From Chitinophagaceae bacterium (GTDB taxonomy: Bacteria; Bacteroidota; Bacteroidia; Chitinophagales; Chitinophagaceae), in contig JAOQAL010000215.1 in the NCBI GenBank assembly GCA_025963615.1, positions 1 to 6,125 on the forward strand: 6,125 nt of DNA. The letters are read 5' to 3'. Positions 1 through 5,857 of the stretch are shown here, in pieces. Position 1 is the stretch's first letter; every line of letters starts with the position of its first letter. The position numbers were made by a program, and so were the translations under genes. A model generated the notes under the pieces. That model made no database searches and had not been told where the DNA came from. It worked only from the letters and a program-made list of their open reading frames with translations.

Positions 1-429
1 CTGGCCTTTGCTCAACAAATGCGGTGTATTTTCACACCGCGCTCTGACATCGGCGTAAGATATAGAGGATCCATGCCGTATGGTAACAATAAAATTGCTG
101 CCAAGGAAAAAATGGGTTTCCCCAAAATCAACATGATGTTCCAGGTTAATCTGCGCCGTTCGTAAGACAATAAAAACAGAATTTCCATACATCTCTATCT
201 TAGGCCGCTGGTGTGCCCGGTGCGCATCTTCAATGGCCAGTTCATGCAGATCAAATTCCCGTTGTACCCGTAGCAGTGTTTCTTCCGTTGGCTCATGAAG
301 CCCAATCCACACAAACCGGTCAGTTTGTTTAAGCACTTCATTAATGGCATCCAGTTCCACATTGGCCACGCGGCAACCATTGGCATAAGCGGCACAATTG
401 ATGATTTCATGCAGGCTTTCGTTTGGCAA
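1..429 (-). CDS. corA: CorA-type magnesium/cobalt transporter, N-terminal part (cut by window edge)
   Basis: This is the cytoplasmic N-terminal domain of a CorA divalent-cation channel, a family that forms pentamers in the inner membrane and imports Mg2+ (also Co2+). The minus-strand frame is open for 143 codons to the window edge. It reads with family-typical blocks: INCAAYANG (about residues 10-18), FVWIGLHEPTEE (39-50), ELAIEDAHRAHQRPK (63-77), FGETHFFLG (102-110) and VTIRHG (115-120). The two membrane helices and the GMN signature lie beyond the left edge. There is no in-frame ATG near the start. An in-frame TAA lies three codons upstream of a TTG at 427-429, which I take as the start. 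An ATG at 408-410 is one base out of frame, and an extra A in the AAA that follows it would give MKIINCAAY, a more typical CorA beginning. Family identity is strong; the start is uncertain. It is divergent from the ArsR operon and functionally unrelated as far as can be seen. Confidence 0.88.
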   Translation of the reverse strand, partial: MPNESLHEIINCAAYANGCRVANVELDAINEVLKQTDRFVWIGLHEPTEETLLRVQREFDLHELAIEDAHRAHQRPKIEMYGNSVFIVLRTAQINLEHHVDFGETHFFLGSNFIVTIRHGSSISYADVRARCENTPHLLSKGQ

Positions 430-498
430 AGTCTTTTAATTTCGTATTAAGTTAGAATAATCTGCTCTTTTTAATAAATAAAATTTTTCAAAAAAAAA

Positions 499-530
499 TT
501 TGCGTAACCAAAAGGTTTCCTATACATTTG
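499..530 (+). promoter_or_regulatory. Bacteroidota-type sigma promoter for the ArsR operon
   Basis: A -33 element TTTG at 499-502 is followed after exactly 20 bases by TACATTTG at 523-530, a full match to the Bacteroidota -7 consensus TAnnTTTG. Transcription would start about 5-8 bases downstream, near 535-538, leaving a leader of roughly 20 bases before the ATG at 559. The promoter is interleaved with two palindromic operator copies. The start site itself is inferred. Confidence 0.8.
504..519. promoter_or_regulatory. Operator copy 1, between the -33 and -7 elements
   Basis: GTAACC-AAAA-GGTTTC is an inverted repeat with one mismatch in six arm positions. It matches the perfect copy at 530-545 and lies wholly inside the 20-bp promoter spacer. 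Half-sites are 10 bp apart, about one helical turn, as expected for a winged-helix dimer. Binding by the downstream ArsR protein is inferred from position and symmetry. Confidence 0.6.
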
Positions 531-545
531 TAACCGATTGGTTAC
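530..545. promoter_or_regulatory. Operator copy 2, over the expected transcription start
   Basis: GTAACC-GATT-GGTTAC is a perfect 6-bp inverted repeat with a 4-bp spacer. Its first base is the last base of the -7 element and it covers the expected transcription start, so a bound repressor would block transcription. Its centre is 26 bp from that of copy 1. It is the likely autoregulatory site of the ArsR protein encoded from 559. Confidence 0.7.
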
Positions 546-558
546 ACAAAAAATATTC

Positions 559-924
559 ATGCGGAGAGACGTATTTCAGGCCATAGCAGATCCTACAAGA
601 AGGTCAATCATCCATCTGATTGCACACGAGTCATTAAACCTAAACGCTGTAGCTGAACGATTTGATGTAAGTCGTCCGGCTATATCAAAGCATATTAAAA
701 TTCTGACGGAATGCGGCCTGGTGGTTATAAAACAACAGGGCCGCGAAAGATTCTGTGAGGCCCGCCTGAATAAATTGAACGAGGTTTCGGATTGGGTAGA
801 ACAATACAGGAAATTCTGGAATGTCAAACTCGATGCTCTCGAAATTTACCTGCAGGAACTACAAAGTAAAAGGCAATTGCAAACTAAAAAGAAAAAAAAT
901 GTCAAAACAAAAAGAAGCCGTTAG
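559..924 (+). CDS. ArsR-family winged-helix repressor, first gene of the SRPBCC operon
   Basis: A 121-residue DNA-binding regulator. It opens with DVFQAIADPTRR (residues 4-15), the hallmark first helix of ArsR-type repressors. The helix-turn-helix follows at about 25-52, with recognition helix SRPAISKHIKIL (38-49), then a wing around KQQGRERF (58-65). A dimerisation helix (about 75-103) leads into a Lys/Arg-rich tail. The metal-binding ELCVCDL-type motif of classical ArsR proteins is absent, and only two cysteines (C52, C66) are seen, so metal sensing is unlikely. This subgroup is commonly found beside SRPBCC genes, as here. The ATG at 559 is preferred over the in-frame TTG at 538, because that TTG sits at the expected transcription start, inside the operator, whereas 559 leaves a normal short leader. 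The 3' end overlaps the next gene by 26 bp in another frame, which suggests translational coupling. It probably represses its own operon; the inducer is unknown. Confidence 0.93.
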   Translation: MRRDVFQAIADPTRRSIIHLIAHESLNLNAVAERFDVSRPAISKHIKILTECGLVVIKQQGRERFCEARLNKLNEVSDWVEQYRKFWNVKLDALEIYLQELQSKRQLQTKKKKNVKTKRSR

Positions 925-1372
925 CAGCCTGGCGGATCGTGAACTTGCCATTTCCCGCCTGGTCAATGCACCAAGAGATTTGGTGTGGGAAGTATGGACA
1001 AAACCAGAACATATCAAACTTTGGTGGGGCCCCAATGGCTTTACCAATACCATTTTTCAAATGGAAGTAAAACCTGGTGGAGTGTGGGATTTAGTTATGC
1101 ATGGACCCGACGGCACAGACTATAAAAATAAAAGCATTTATAAAGAAGTAATAAAGCCTGAAAAATTAGTATATGATCATGTTTCCGGACCAAAATTTCA
1201 GTTTACGGTTACGTTCACGGAACAAGCCAATAAAACCCTTATCAATATCCAGATGCTCTTCGATACAACAGAACAAAGGGATAAAGTCATAAAGGAATTC
1301 GGGGCAGCAGAAGGACTTAAACAAAACATGGATAAACTGGAAGTATTCCTGGAAAAATTTGCCGCCCATTAA
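899..1372 (+). CDS. SRPBCC (AHSA1-like) domain protein, copy 1
   Basis: A 157-residue soluble protein of the START/SRPBCC fold, in the branch related to the activator of Hsp90 ATPase (AHSA1), whose beta-grip-and-helix fold encloses a hydrophobic ligand cavity. Visible signatures are ISRLVNAPRDLVWEVWT (residues 18-34), EHIKLWWGPNGFTNT (37-51), MEVKPGGVW (55-63), MHGPDG (67-72) and the C-terminal helix from about 126 (RDKVIKEFGAAEG and onward). The length is normal for single-domain members. The ATG at 899 is chosen because the domain begins soon after it; the longer open frame from 821 only adds sequence shadowing the ArsR gene. There is no signal peptide, so it is cytoplasmic. It overlaps arsR by 26 bp and is closely paralogous to the next gene. 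The ligand is unknown, and a role as an Hsp90 co-chaperone in bacteria should not be assumed from the family name. Confidence 0.9.
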   Translation: MSKQKEAVSSLADRELAISRLVNAPRDLVWEVWTKPEHIKLWWGPNGFTNTIFQMEVKPGGVWDLVMHGPDGTDYKNKSIYKEVIKPEKLVYDHVSGPKFQFTVTFTEQANKTLINIQMLFDTTEQRDKVIKEFGAAEGLKQNMDKLEVFLEKFAAH

Positions 1373-1395
1373 GTCAATCAACTGAAATAAAAATT

Positions 1396-1865
1396 ATGCC
1401 GGTTACAGCGAATGATGGGTCAAACAGGGAAATGATCATAACCAGACTACTGGATGCCCCGAGAGAATTGGTTTGGGAGGCATGGACGAACCCCGAACAT
1501 GTTAAGTATTGGTGGGGCCCCGATGGCTTTACCAACACGATTCATGAGATGGAAGTAAAACCGGGTGGGGTATGGCGCTTCATGATGCACGGCCCGAATG
1601 GCATGGACTTCCCCAATAAGATTATATTTACAGAGGTAGTAAAATATGAACGGTTGGCCTACACCCATGGCTCAGAGGACGAAAACGACCCGAATATTTT
1701 CACTCCACGATAACTTTTGAAAAGCAAGGTGATAAAACTCAACTCACCATGAAAGCCCTGTTCGCTACCAAAGAAGAATTTGACAGCGTGGTGAAAGAAT
1801 TCGGAGCGCTTGAAGGCGGCATACAGACATTGAACCGACTGGAAAAATACTTAACTACGATGTAA
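1396..1865 (+). pseudogene. SRPBCC (AHSA1-like) domain protein, copy 2, frameshifted near 1700
   Basis: A tandem paralogue of the preceding gene. The frame from ATG 1396 encodes TRLLDAPRELVWEAWT, PEHVKYWWGPDGFTNTI, MEVKPGGVW and MHGPNG, then meets TAA at 1711-1713 after 105 codons. Stepping back one base at about 1701 gives a continuous second half: HSTITFEKQGDKTQLTM, then LFATKEEFDSVVKEFGALEG and a C-terminal helix ending at TAA 1863-1865. A single lost base, most simply a C after TTTTC at 1697-1701, explains the break. The repaired product would be 156 residues, against 157 for copy 1, and aligns with it end to end. The downstream part keeps good coding character with no further stops, so the lesion is recent or a sequencing error. 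As given, the product is about 105 residues and lacks the last strands and the C-terminal helix that close the ligand cavity. It lies 23 bp after copy 1. Confidence 0.85.
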
Positions 1866-1893
1866 ACTTATTTCTAAACCACAACTAAATAAA

Positions 1894-2268
1894 ATGAAAA
1901 GGACAAAAGTAATTTATTGGATTTTTACAATTCTATTGGCGGCCTTAATGCTCCTGTCGGGTATTACAAACGCGTTAGTAACCAAAGAATCCGTGGAACT
2001 TGTTTCCAACCATTTAGGATACCCAACTTATATTATTGCATTTCTGGGCTGGGCGAAAGTGTTGGGTGTTGTAGCACTGCTCATTCCGGGTTTTCCGCGG
2101 CTGAAAGAATGGGCCTACGCTGGTTTTACGTTCGATCTTGCCGGCGCCTTGTTTTCCAGCATTGCGGTTGGAGACCCCGTTTCCATTTGGTGGCCAATAT
2201 TAATTGGCTTTTTAGTGATTGCAGGCTCTTATATTTTCTATCACAAAAAAATAAATTATAAACCGTGA
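1894..2268 (+). CDS. DoxX-like four-helix membrane protein
   Basis: A 124-residue inner-membrane protein with four predicted hydrophobic helices at about residues 7-28, 44-66, 72-92 and 98-116. The pattern fits the DoxX-like family: SGITNAL near the end of helix 1 (22-28), LGYPTYIIAFLGWAKVLG (41-58), a PGFPRLKEWAYAGFTFDLAGA loop and helix 3 beginning (65-85, described rather than quoted in full in family terms), and a basic C-terminal tail HKKINYKP. DoxX relatives include subunits of quinone-linked oxidoreductases, but most small members have no proven reaction, so I claim no substrate. The start ATG follows an A-rich leader 28 bp after the frameshifted SRPBCC gene, and the stop overlaps the next start in GTGA, so it is part of the same operon. 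Pairing with SRPBCC and ArsR genes suggests a shared response, perhaps to a lipophilic or redox-active compound; that is inference. Confidence 0.85.
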   Translation: MKRTKVIYWIFTILLAALMLLSGITNALVTKESVELVSNHLGYPTYIIAFLGWAKVLGVVALLIPGFPRLKEWAYAGFTFDLAGALFSSIAVGDPVSIWWPILIGFLVIAGSYIFYHKKINYKP

Positions 2269-2705
2269 ACCAGCAGGCATTGGTAATTGAACGAACATAC
2301 GATGCACCGGTTGCCAGGGTTTGGCAGGCTATTACAGACAAAGATCAGATGAAGCAGTGGTATTTTGATCTGAAGGAATTCAAACCTGAAAAAGGTTTTG
2401 AGTTTCAGTTTGATGGGAACAGCGATGATAGAATCTATCATCATGTATGTAAAATAACAGAGGTTATCGTTGGTAAAAAGATTGCCTATAGCTGGCAGTA
2501 CAAAGGATATGAAGGAAATTCCGTTGTCAGCTTTGAGCTATTCGCCGAAGGCGGTAAAACCAGGTTAAAACTCACCCACCAGGGATTAGAAACCTTCCCC
2601 AAAAACAATCCCGGTTTTGCGAAGGAAAATTTTACCGGAGGATGGACCTATTTTCTTGGTTCTGCTTTAAAAGATTTTGTCGAAAAACAAACTATACAAT
2701 CCTGA
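2265..2705 (+). CDS. SRPBCC domain protein, copy 3 (GTG start)
   Basis: A 146-residue SRPBCC protein. It starts with IERTYDAPVARVWQAIT (residues 8-24), the typical first strand and helix, followed by DQMKQWYFDLKEFKPEKG (27-44), a central sheet around KITEVIVGKKIAYSWQYKG (63-81), SFELFAEGGKTRLKLTHQG (89-107), and a C-terminal helix that includes FTGGWTYFLGSALKDFVE (123-140). This TGGW plus long final helix layout is usual for AHSA1-like members. It is much more diverged from copies 1 and 2 than they are from each other, lacking their WWGP and KPGGVW blocks, so it likely has a different ligand. The start is GTG at 2265, overlapping the DoxX stop in the sequence GTGA; this 4-bp overlap implies translational coupling. 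It is the last gene of the operon, and no clear terminator hairpin was seen after it. Confidence 0.9.
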   Translation: MNQQALVIERTYDAPVARVWQAITDKDQMKQWYFDLKEFKPEKGFEFQFDGNSDDRIYHHVCKITEVIVGKKIAYSWQYKGYEGNSVVSFELFAEGGKTRLKLTHQGLETFPKNNPGFAKENFTGGWTYFLGSALKDFVEKQTIQS

Positions 2706-2876
2706 AGGAAAATCGGCAGTTGATCATGACGCAGACTTTAAAATCCGGGATTAAATCTGAATGTTGTTACAGTCCAGGAGGCTGTTGCCGTTGCCACCTT
2801 TAATAATACTTCCGGGAATCTTATGCAGCCTGCGCAGCAACAAAATAAATTTCAAAAAAGGAAGCCCCCTGAATAA
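2706..2876. other. Convergent intergenic region, no gene or clear terminator
   Basis: These 171 bases separate the plus-strand SRPBCC operon from the minus-strand methyltransferase gene. I found no GC-rich hairpin followed by a T-run on either strand. TCCGGGA occurs twice (about 2744-2750 and 2811-2817). Short open frames exist on both strands (a plus frame from ATG 2761 and a minus frame continuing past the methyltransferase stop), but neither shows a recognisable domain. Confidence 0.5.
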
Positions 2877-3347
2877 TCATATCCATCTTCTCACTTTTTT
2901 TACATAGTCATTAAACTTTTCTCCGAAAACCCGCTGAAGATAATTTTCTTCTTTTCTTATCACATATAATTGAACAATGATAATAAGCAAAGGGATTAAA
3001 ATAAACGTCCAGTCATTGCCTTTTAAAAAGGCAACGCCGGTATACAGTACGATCAGGCCTAAATACATTGGATTGCGGGTAAAGGAGTAAATCCCCTCCG
3101 TTTGTAAAGAATTTGCTGACTTTATGGGTATCAATGAATTTTTTGAAACCAGGAACCGCCATAAAGCGGGAAATGTTAACAGGAGGCTTAGCAATATTAA
3201 AATCCATCCAATTATTAAAGTTTTTTCACTGTTCAACCCTATTCCCTTTAATGGAAATAATTTCTGCAGCAAAACAGAAAAAAAGAATACAGCAACATAG
3301 ATTAATGGCGGTGGAATATAAACACCAGGATGATCTTTTGTTTTCAT
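2877..3347 (-). CDS. Isoprenylcysteine carboxyl methyltransferase-like membrane protein
   Basis: A 156-residue integral membrane protein of the ICMT/phospholipid-methyltransferase superfamily, which transfers methyl groups from S-adenosylmethionine to lipid-like substrates at the membrane. Hydrophobic helices lie at about residues 14-30, 43-66, and 95-130 (probably a helical hairpin). The family core is visible as GIYSFTRNPMYLG (85-97), equivalent to the conserved R(H/N)PxYxG motif, and as EENYLQRVFGEKFNDY (133-148) ending in VRRW, which carries the cofactor-binding C-terminus. The length is typical of bacterial members. Bacteria lack prenylated CaaX proteins, so the true substrate is unknown and the eukaryotic name describes only homology. 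The start is an ATG with a short leader. It lies 87 bp downstream of the AraC-type gene on the same strand and may share its transcript. Confidence 0.87.
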   Translation of the reverse strand: MKTKDHPGVYIPPPLIYVAVFFFSVLLQKLFPLKGIGLNSEKTLIIGWILILLSLLLTFPALWRFLVSKNSLIPIKSANSLQTEGIYSFTRNPMYLGLIVLYTGVAFLKGNDWTFILIPLLIIIVQLYVIRKEENYLQRVFGEKFNDYVKKVRRWI

Positions 3348-3434
3348 TATCTGTTATTTAAACTTCTAGTTTTTAAAATCACAATTAAAAATAAGAGCTT
3401 CCTGGCCGGCAGTCTGGTAAAAAAACGACATTTA

Positions 3435-4262
3435 TTAAGCAGTAGGAAAATCACTATATCCGCTTGTTGGTTGCAAATAATATTTGCCGGGAGGAAATTC
3501 AGCGAATTCTTTGAAATCTCTTTGCAGGTGCGATGAATCAGTATAACCGCATTCCAAACCGATCTGTGACCACTTGATATCCGGATTACTATTTTTTAGC
3601 TGCATCGCATATTCAAAACGTACAATACGAAGAAATAACTTAGGTGAGATTCCAACCCTTGTAATAAAATTCCGTTCAAACTGGCGCAGGCTGAGACAGG
3701 CAATAGACGACAACTCTTCCAATGAATAATTGTTTAACGGATCAAGCATCTGCCTGGCGACCTGATCCATGGGCTCTTCGTGCCGGCAGCCCCCGTCAAC
3801 CCTTTTTTCTATAAATGCAAAAACAAGGTGGATCATTAAATCATAAGAAGCACTCTCCTGCAATTCTTTTACTATATCAATTACTTCATCGCCCCAGCAT
3901 TCCTTTGCATCCAGGCCGCTGTTTACAGTTTTCTGCATATTAATGCCCAGTAAACGATAAGTGCCGGTAGGATGAAACGCAACTTTAATCATCAGATGAT
4001 CCTTTCCAAACAACAGACCTACCGGTTTTGTTTTAGGGCCGGTTATTACTACAGCCGGAACCGGTATTTCCATATTTACGGCAGCTACCACTTTTATGGG
4101 ATCCCGAGGATAGAAATACAGGTTTTGTTCGGTATTGGCAAGACAGGTAATAAAGGGTTCCGGGAGGTTTTCTTCTTCACCCCATTTTACATGGTATACC
4201 TGTAACTCCCGGACCAGGCTGTCCAGCGTAGCAGGTGGCTTATAGTTTTTATAAAATGGCAA
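3435..4262 (-). CDS. AraC-family transcriptional regulator
   Basis: A 275-residue regulator with an N-terminal sensor domain and a C-terminal AraC/XylS DNA-binding domain. The C-terminal part holds two helix-turn-helix units. The first is about residues 180-210, with LEELSSIACLSLRQFERNF (181-199) and GISPKLFLRIVRFEYA (204-219). The second is about 229-262, with IGLECGYTDSSHLQRDFKEF (234-253) followed by PGKY. The first 150 residues resemble the sensor domain seen in Bacteroidota AraC proteins, with FHPTGTYRLLGI (96-107) matching its typical F-PTG-Y-L block. The ligand is unknown. There is no ATG at the 5' end: the frame is open upstream to a TAA near 4316, and the only usual start codon there is TTG at 4260-4262, which fits the expected length. 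It is followed by the methyltransferase-like gene and is divergent from the GH30 gene, so either could be its target; the sequence does not decide. Confidence 0.9.
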   Translation of the reverse strand: MPFYKNYKPPATLDSLVRELQVYHVKWGEEENLPEPFITCLANTEQNLYFYPRDPIKVVAAVNMEIPVPAVVITGPKTKPVGLLFGKDHLMIKVAFHPTGTYRLLGINMQKTVNSGLDAKECWGDEVIDIVKELQESASYDLMIHLVFAFIEKRVDGGCRHEEPMDQVARQMLDPLNNYSLEELSSIACLSLRQFERNFITRVGISPKLFLRIVRFEYAMQLKNSNPDIKWSQIGLECGYTDSSHLQRDFKEFAEFPPGKYYLQPTSGYSDFPTA

Positions 4263-4419
4263 TAAGCTTGTTTCTATAAAGTTACTACTCCCTGTACCAT
4301 TTATAATATCGAGTTAGAATATCAACGAATTTTTTAAGGTACCAGTTGCCGTTTAAATTCCATGTATATAATAGTAAATTATAGTTTTCAGGCTCTTTAT
4401 TTATTCTTTCCTTTGCGCT
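4263..4419. other. Divergent intergenic region between AraC gene and GH30 gene
   Basis: This AT-rich 157-bp region should hold promoters for both flanking genes. Only imperfect matches to TAnnTTTG are visible: TAGTTTTC at 4382-4389 on the plus strand, and TAACTTTA at 4277-4284 read on the minus strand. Neither has a TTTG at the right distance. A perfect but AT-only inverted repeat, TATAAT-N5-ATTATA, lies at 4367-4383 and could be a regulator site, although chance is quite possible. No copy of the GTAACC palindrome was seen here. Confidence 0.4.
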
Positions 4420-5847
4420 ATGAAATTAAAATTTAAAATTTTCATAGGCTTTTTTCTTTTCATTGCCTGTATTTCTACCGGATATGCACAGAAAAAAAAC
4501 GGCATCACGCAATGGCTTACCCAAGGAGACAGCACGATATTATTTGCCCTGCAGCCTGCTAAACTACTTTTCACACGCAACCCTTCGCCGCATCCCATTA
4601 TTGAGGTAGATGACAGCAAGACGTATCAGACCGTTGACGGTTTTGGCTTTGCGTTGACCCAGGGCAGTGCCATGCCAATCATCCGTATGAGTCCGGCTAA
4701 ACGGGCTTCCTTATTGCGGGAACTTTTTGATACGGTGGGAACGCATATTGGTGTAAGCTATATACGTCTCAGCATCGGGGCTTCTGATCTTAATGAAAAA
4801 ATATTTTCCTATGATGATCTTCCCGAGGGACAAACGGATACCCAACTTGTAAAGTTTGATCCCGGGCCGGACCGTAACGATGTAATACCCGTAATGAAAG
4901 AAATAATAGCGATCAACCCGCTAATAAAAATTTTAGGTTCGCCGTGGTCACCGCCACCCTGGATGAAAACAAATAATGACACAAGAGGCGGCCGGTTAAA
5001 ACCTGAATATTACAGCGTATATGCGAAGTATTTTGTAAAATACATTCAGGCCATGAAAGCGGAAGGCATCAACATTGACGCGGTTACTGTGCAAAACGAA
5101 CCGCTACATCCGGGTAATAACCCCAGCCTGCTGATGACTGCACCGGAAGAAGCAGCGTTTATAAAATACCATTTGGGACCTGCTTTTAAAGCATCCCATA
5201 TTTCTACAAAGATTTTAATTTATGATCACAATGCGGATCGCCCCGATTATCCTATCTCAATATTAGACGATCCTGAAGCCAAAAAATATATTGATGGTTC
5301 TGCATTTCATTTATATAACGGGAAAATTGAAGCACTCACAGACGTGCATGATATGCACCCTGACCGGAATATTTATTTTACGGAGCAGATGGTAGTTCAG
5401 TTTGGAAGAAATGAAAATCCAACGGATCCCAAAATAAATATTGCATGGCCTGTTACCAGCCTGATTATTGGCGCTACCCGCAACTGGAGCCGCAATGTTT
5501 TAGAATGGAACCTCGCTGCTAATTCGCAGTTTACTCCCTACACGGATCGCGGCGGCTGCGATATGTGCCAGGGTGCTGTTTCAGTAGATGGAGATCAGGT
5601 AACACGCAATCTCGCTTATTATTCTTTAGCGCATGCTTCTAAATTTGTAAGACCGGGTTCCATACGCATCGCATCGGGTGAAACAGATCGTGTTGCTAAT
5701 GTCGCATTTAAAACACCGGATGGAAAAATCGTCCTGGTTGCATCGAATACTACCCCGGAGACCCAGACTTTTATCATCCGGTATAAAGGCAAATCCGCAA
5801 TCACCTCGCTGACTGCGGGATCTGTTGCTACCTATTGGTGGAAATAA
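4420..5847 (+). CDS. Secreted GH30-family glycoside hydrolase (glucosylceramidase / beta-1,6-glucanase-like)
   Basis: A 475-residue exported glycosidase. A signal peptide is clear: basic start KLKFK, a hydrophobic core at 7-18, and a likely cleavage in GYA-Q at 23/24. A Cys at 17 after FIA is a weak lipobox, so a lipoprotein is possible but less likely. The (beta/alpha)8 barrel follows, with the GH30 opening QTVDGFGFALTQGSA (70-84), the strand SYIRLSIGASD (113-123), and the substrate-cleft block GSPWSPPPWMKTN (173-185). The acid/base glutamate is E227 in VQNEP and the nucleophile E322 in YFTEQ, the two retaining-mechanism residues of the family. The C-terminal segment from about 405 forms the beta-sandwich typical of GH30, ending in TYWW. 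Characterised relatives cleave glucosylceramide or beta-1,6-glucan; beta-glucan is the more natural substrate here, but specificity cannot be settled by eye. The next hydrolase gene begins 10 bp downstream, so the two form an operon. Confidence 0.92.
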   Translation: MKLKFKIFIGFFLFIACISTGYAQKKNGITQWLTQGDSTILFALQPAKLLFTRNPSPHPIIEVDDSKTYQTVDGFGFALTQGSAMPIIRMSPAKRASLLRELFDTVGTHIGVSYIRLSIGASDLNEKIFSYDDLPEGQTDTQLVKFDPGPDRNDVIPVMKEIIAINPLIKILGSPWSPPPWMKTNNDTRGGRLKPEYYSVYAKYFVKYIQAMKAEGINIDAVTVQNEPLHPGNNPSLLMTAPEEAAFIKYHLGPAFKASHISTKILIYDHNADRPDYPISILDDPEAKKYIDGSAFHLYNGKIEALTDVHDMHPDRNIYFTEQMVVQFGRNENPTDPKINIAWPVTSLIIGATRNWSRNVLEWNLAANSQFTPYTDRGGCDMCQGAVSVDGDQVTRNLAYYSLAHASKFVRPGSIRIASGETDRVANVAFKTPDGKIVLVASNTTPETQTFIIRYKGKSAITSLTAGSVATYWWK

Positions 5848-5857
5848 ATAAAATACT

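Noticed and set aside
195..410. 71-codon minus-strand open frame from ATG 410
   Set aside because: It is one base out of phase with the CorA frame, which has unmistakable family motifs through the same bases; only its first few codons may matter, as a possible original start.
538..558. TTG at 538 as start of the ArsR gene
   Set aside because: It lies inside the operator at the expected transcription start; the ATG at 559 gives the usual MRRDVFQAIADPTRR beginning.
821..898. Longer SRPBCC copy 1 starting at ATG 821
   Set aside because: The added 26 residues are out-of-frame translation of the ArsR 3' end; the domain begins after ATG 899.
1690..1720. Programmed -1 frameshifting in SRPBCC copy 2
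   Set aside because: There is no proper slippery heptamer and no visible stimulatory hairpin or upstream Shine-Dalgarno element; a one-base deletion is simpler.
1917..2261. 114-codon plus-strand open frame inside the DoxX-like gene
   Set aside because: It overlaps the DoxX frame completely, while the DoxX frame has four clear membrane helices and a coupled downstream start.
2761..2907. Small plus-strand open frame of about 48 codons from ATG 2761
   Set aside because: It has no recognised motif and runs antisense into the end of the methyltransferase gene; chance is likely.
3385..3425. GC-rich palindrome GCCGGC followed by A/T-rich sequence as a terminator after the AraC gene
   Set aside because: Only a 6-bp self-complementary core without a loop is present and no longer stem forms, so it is not a credible terminator.
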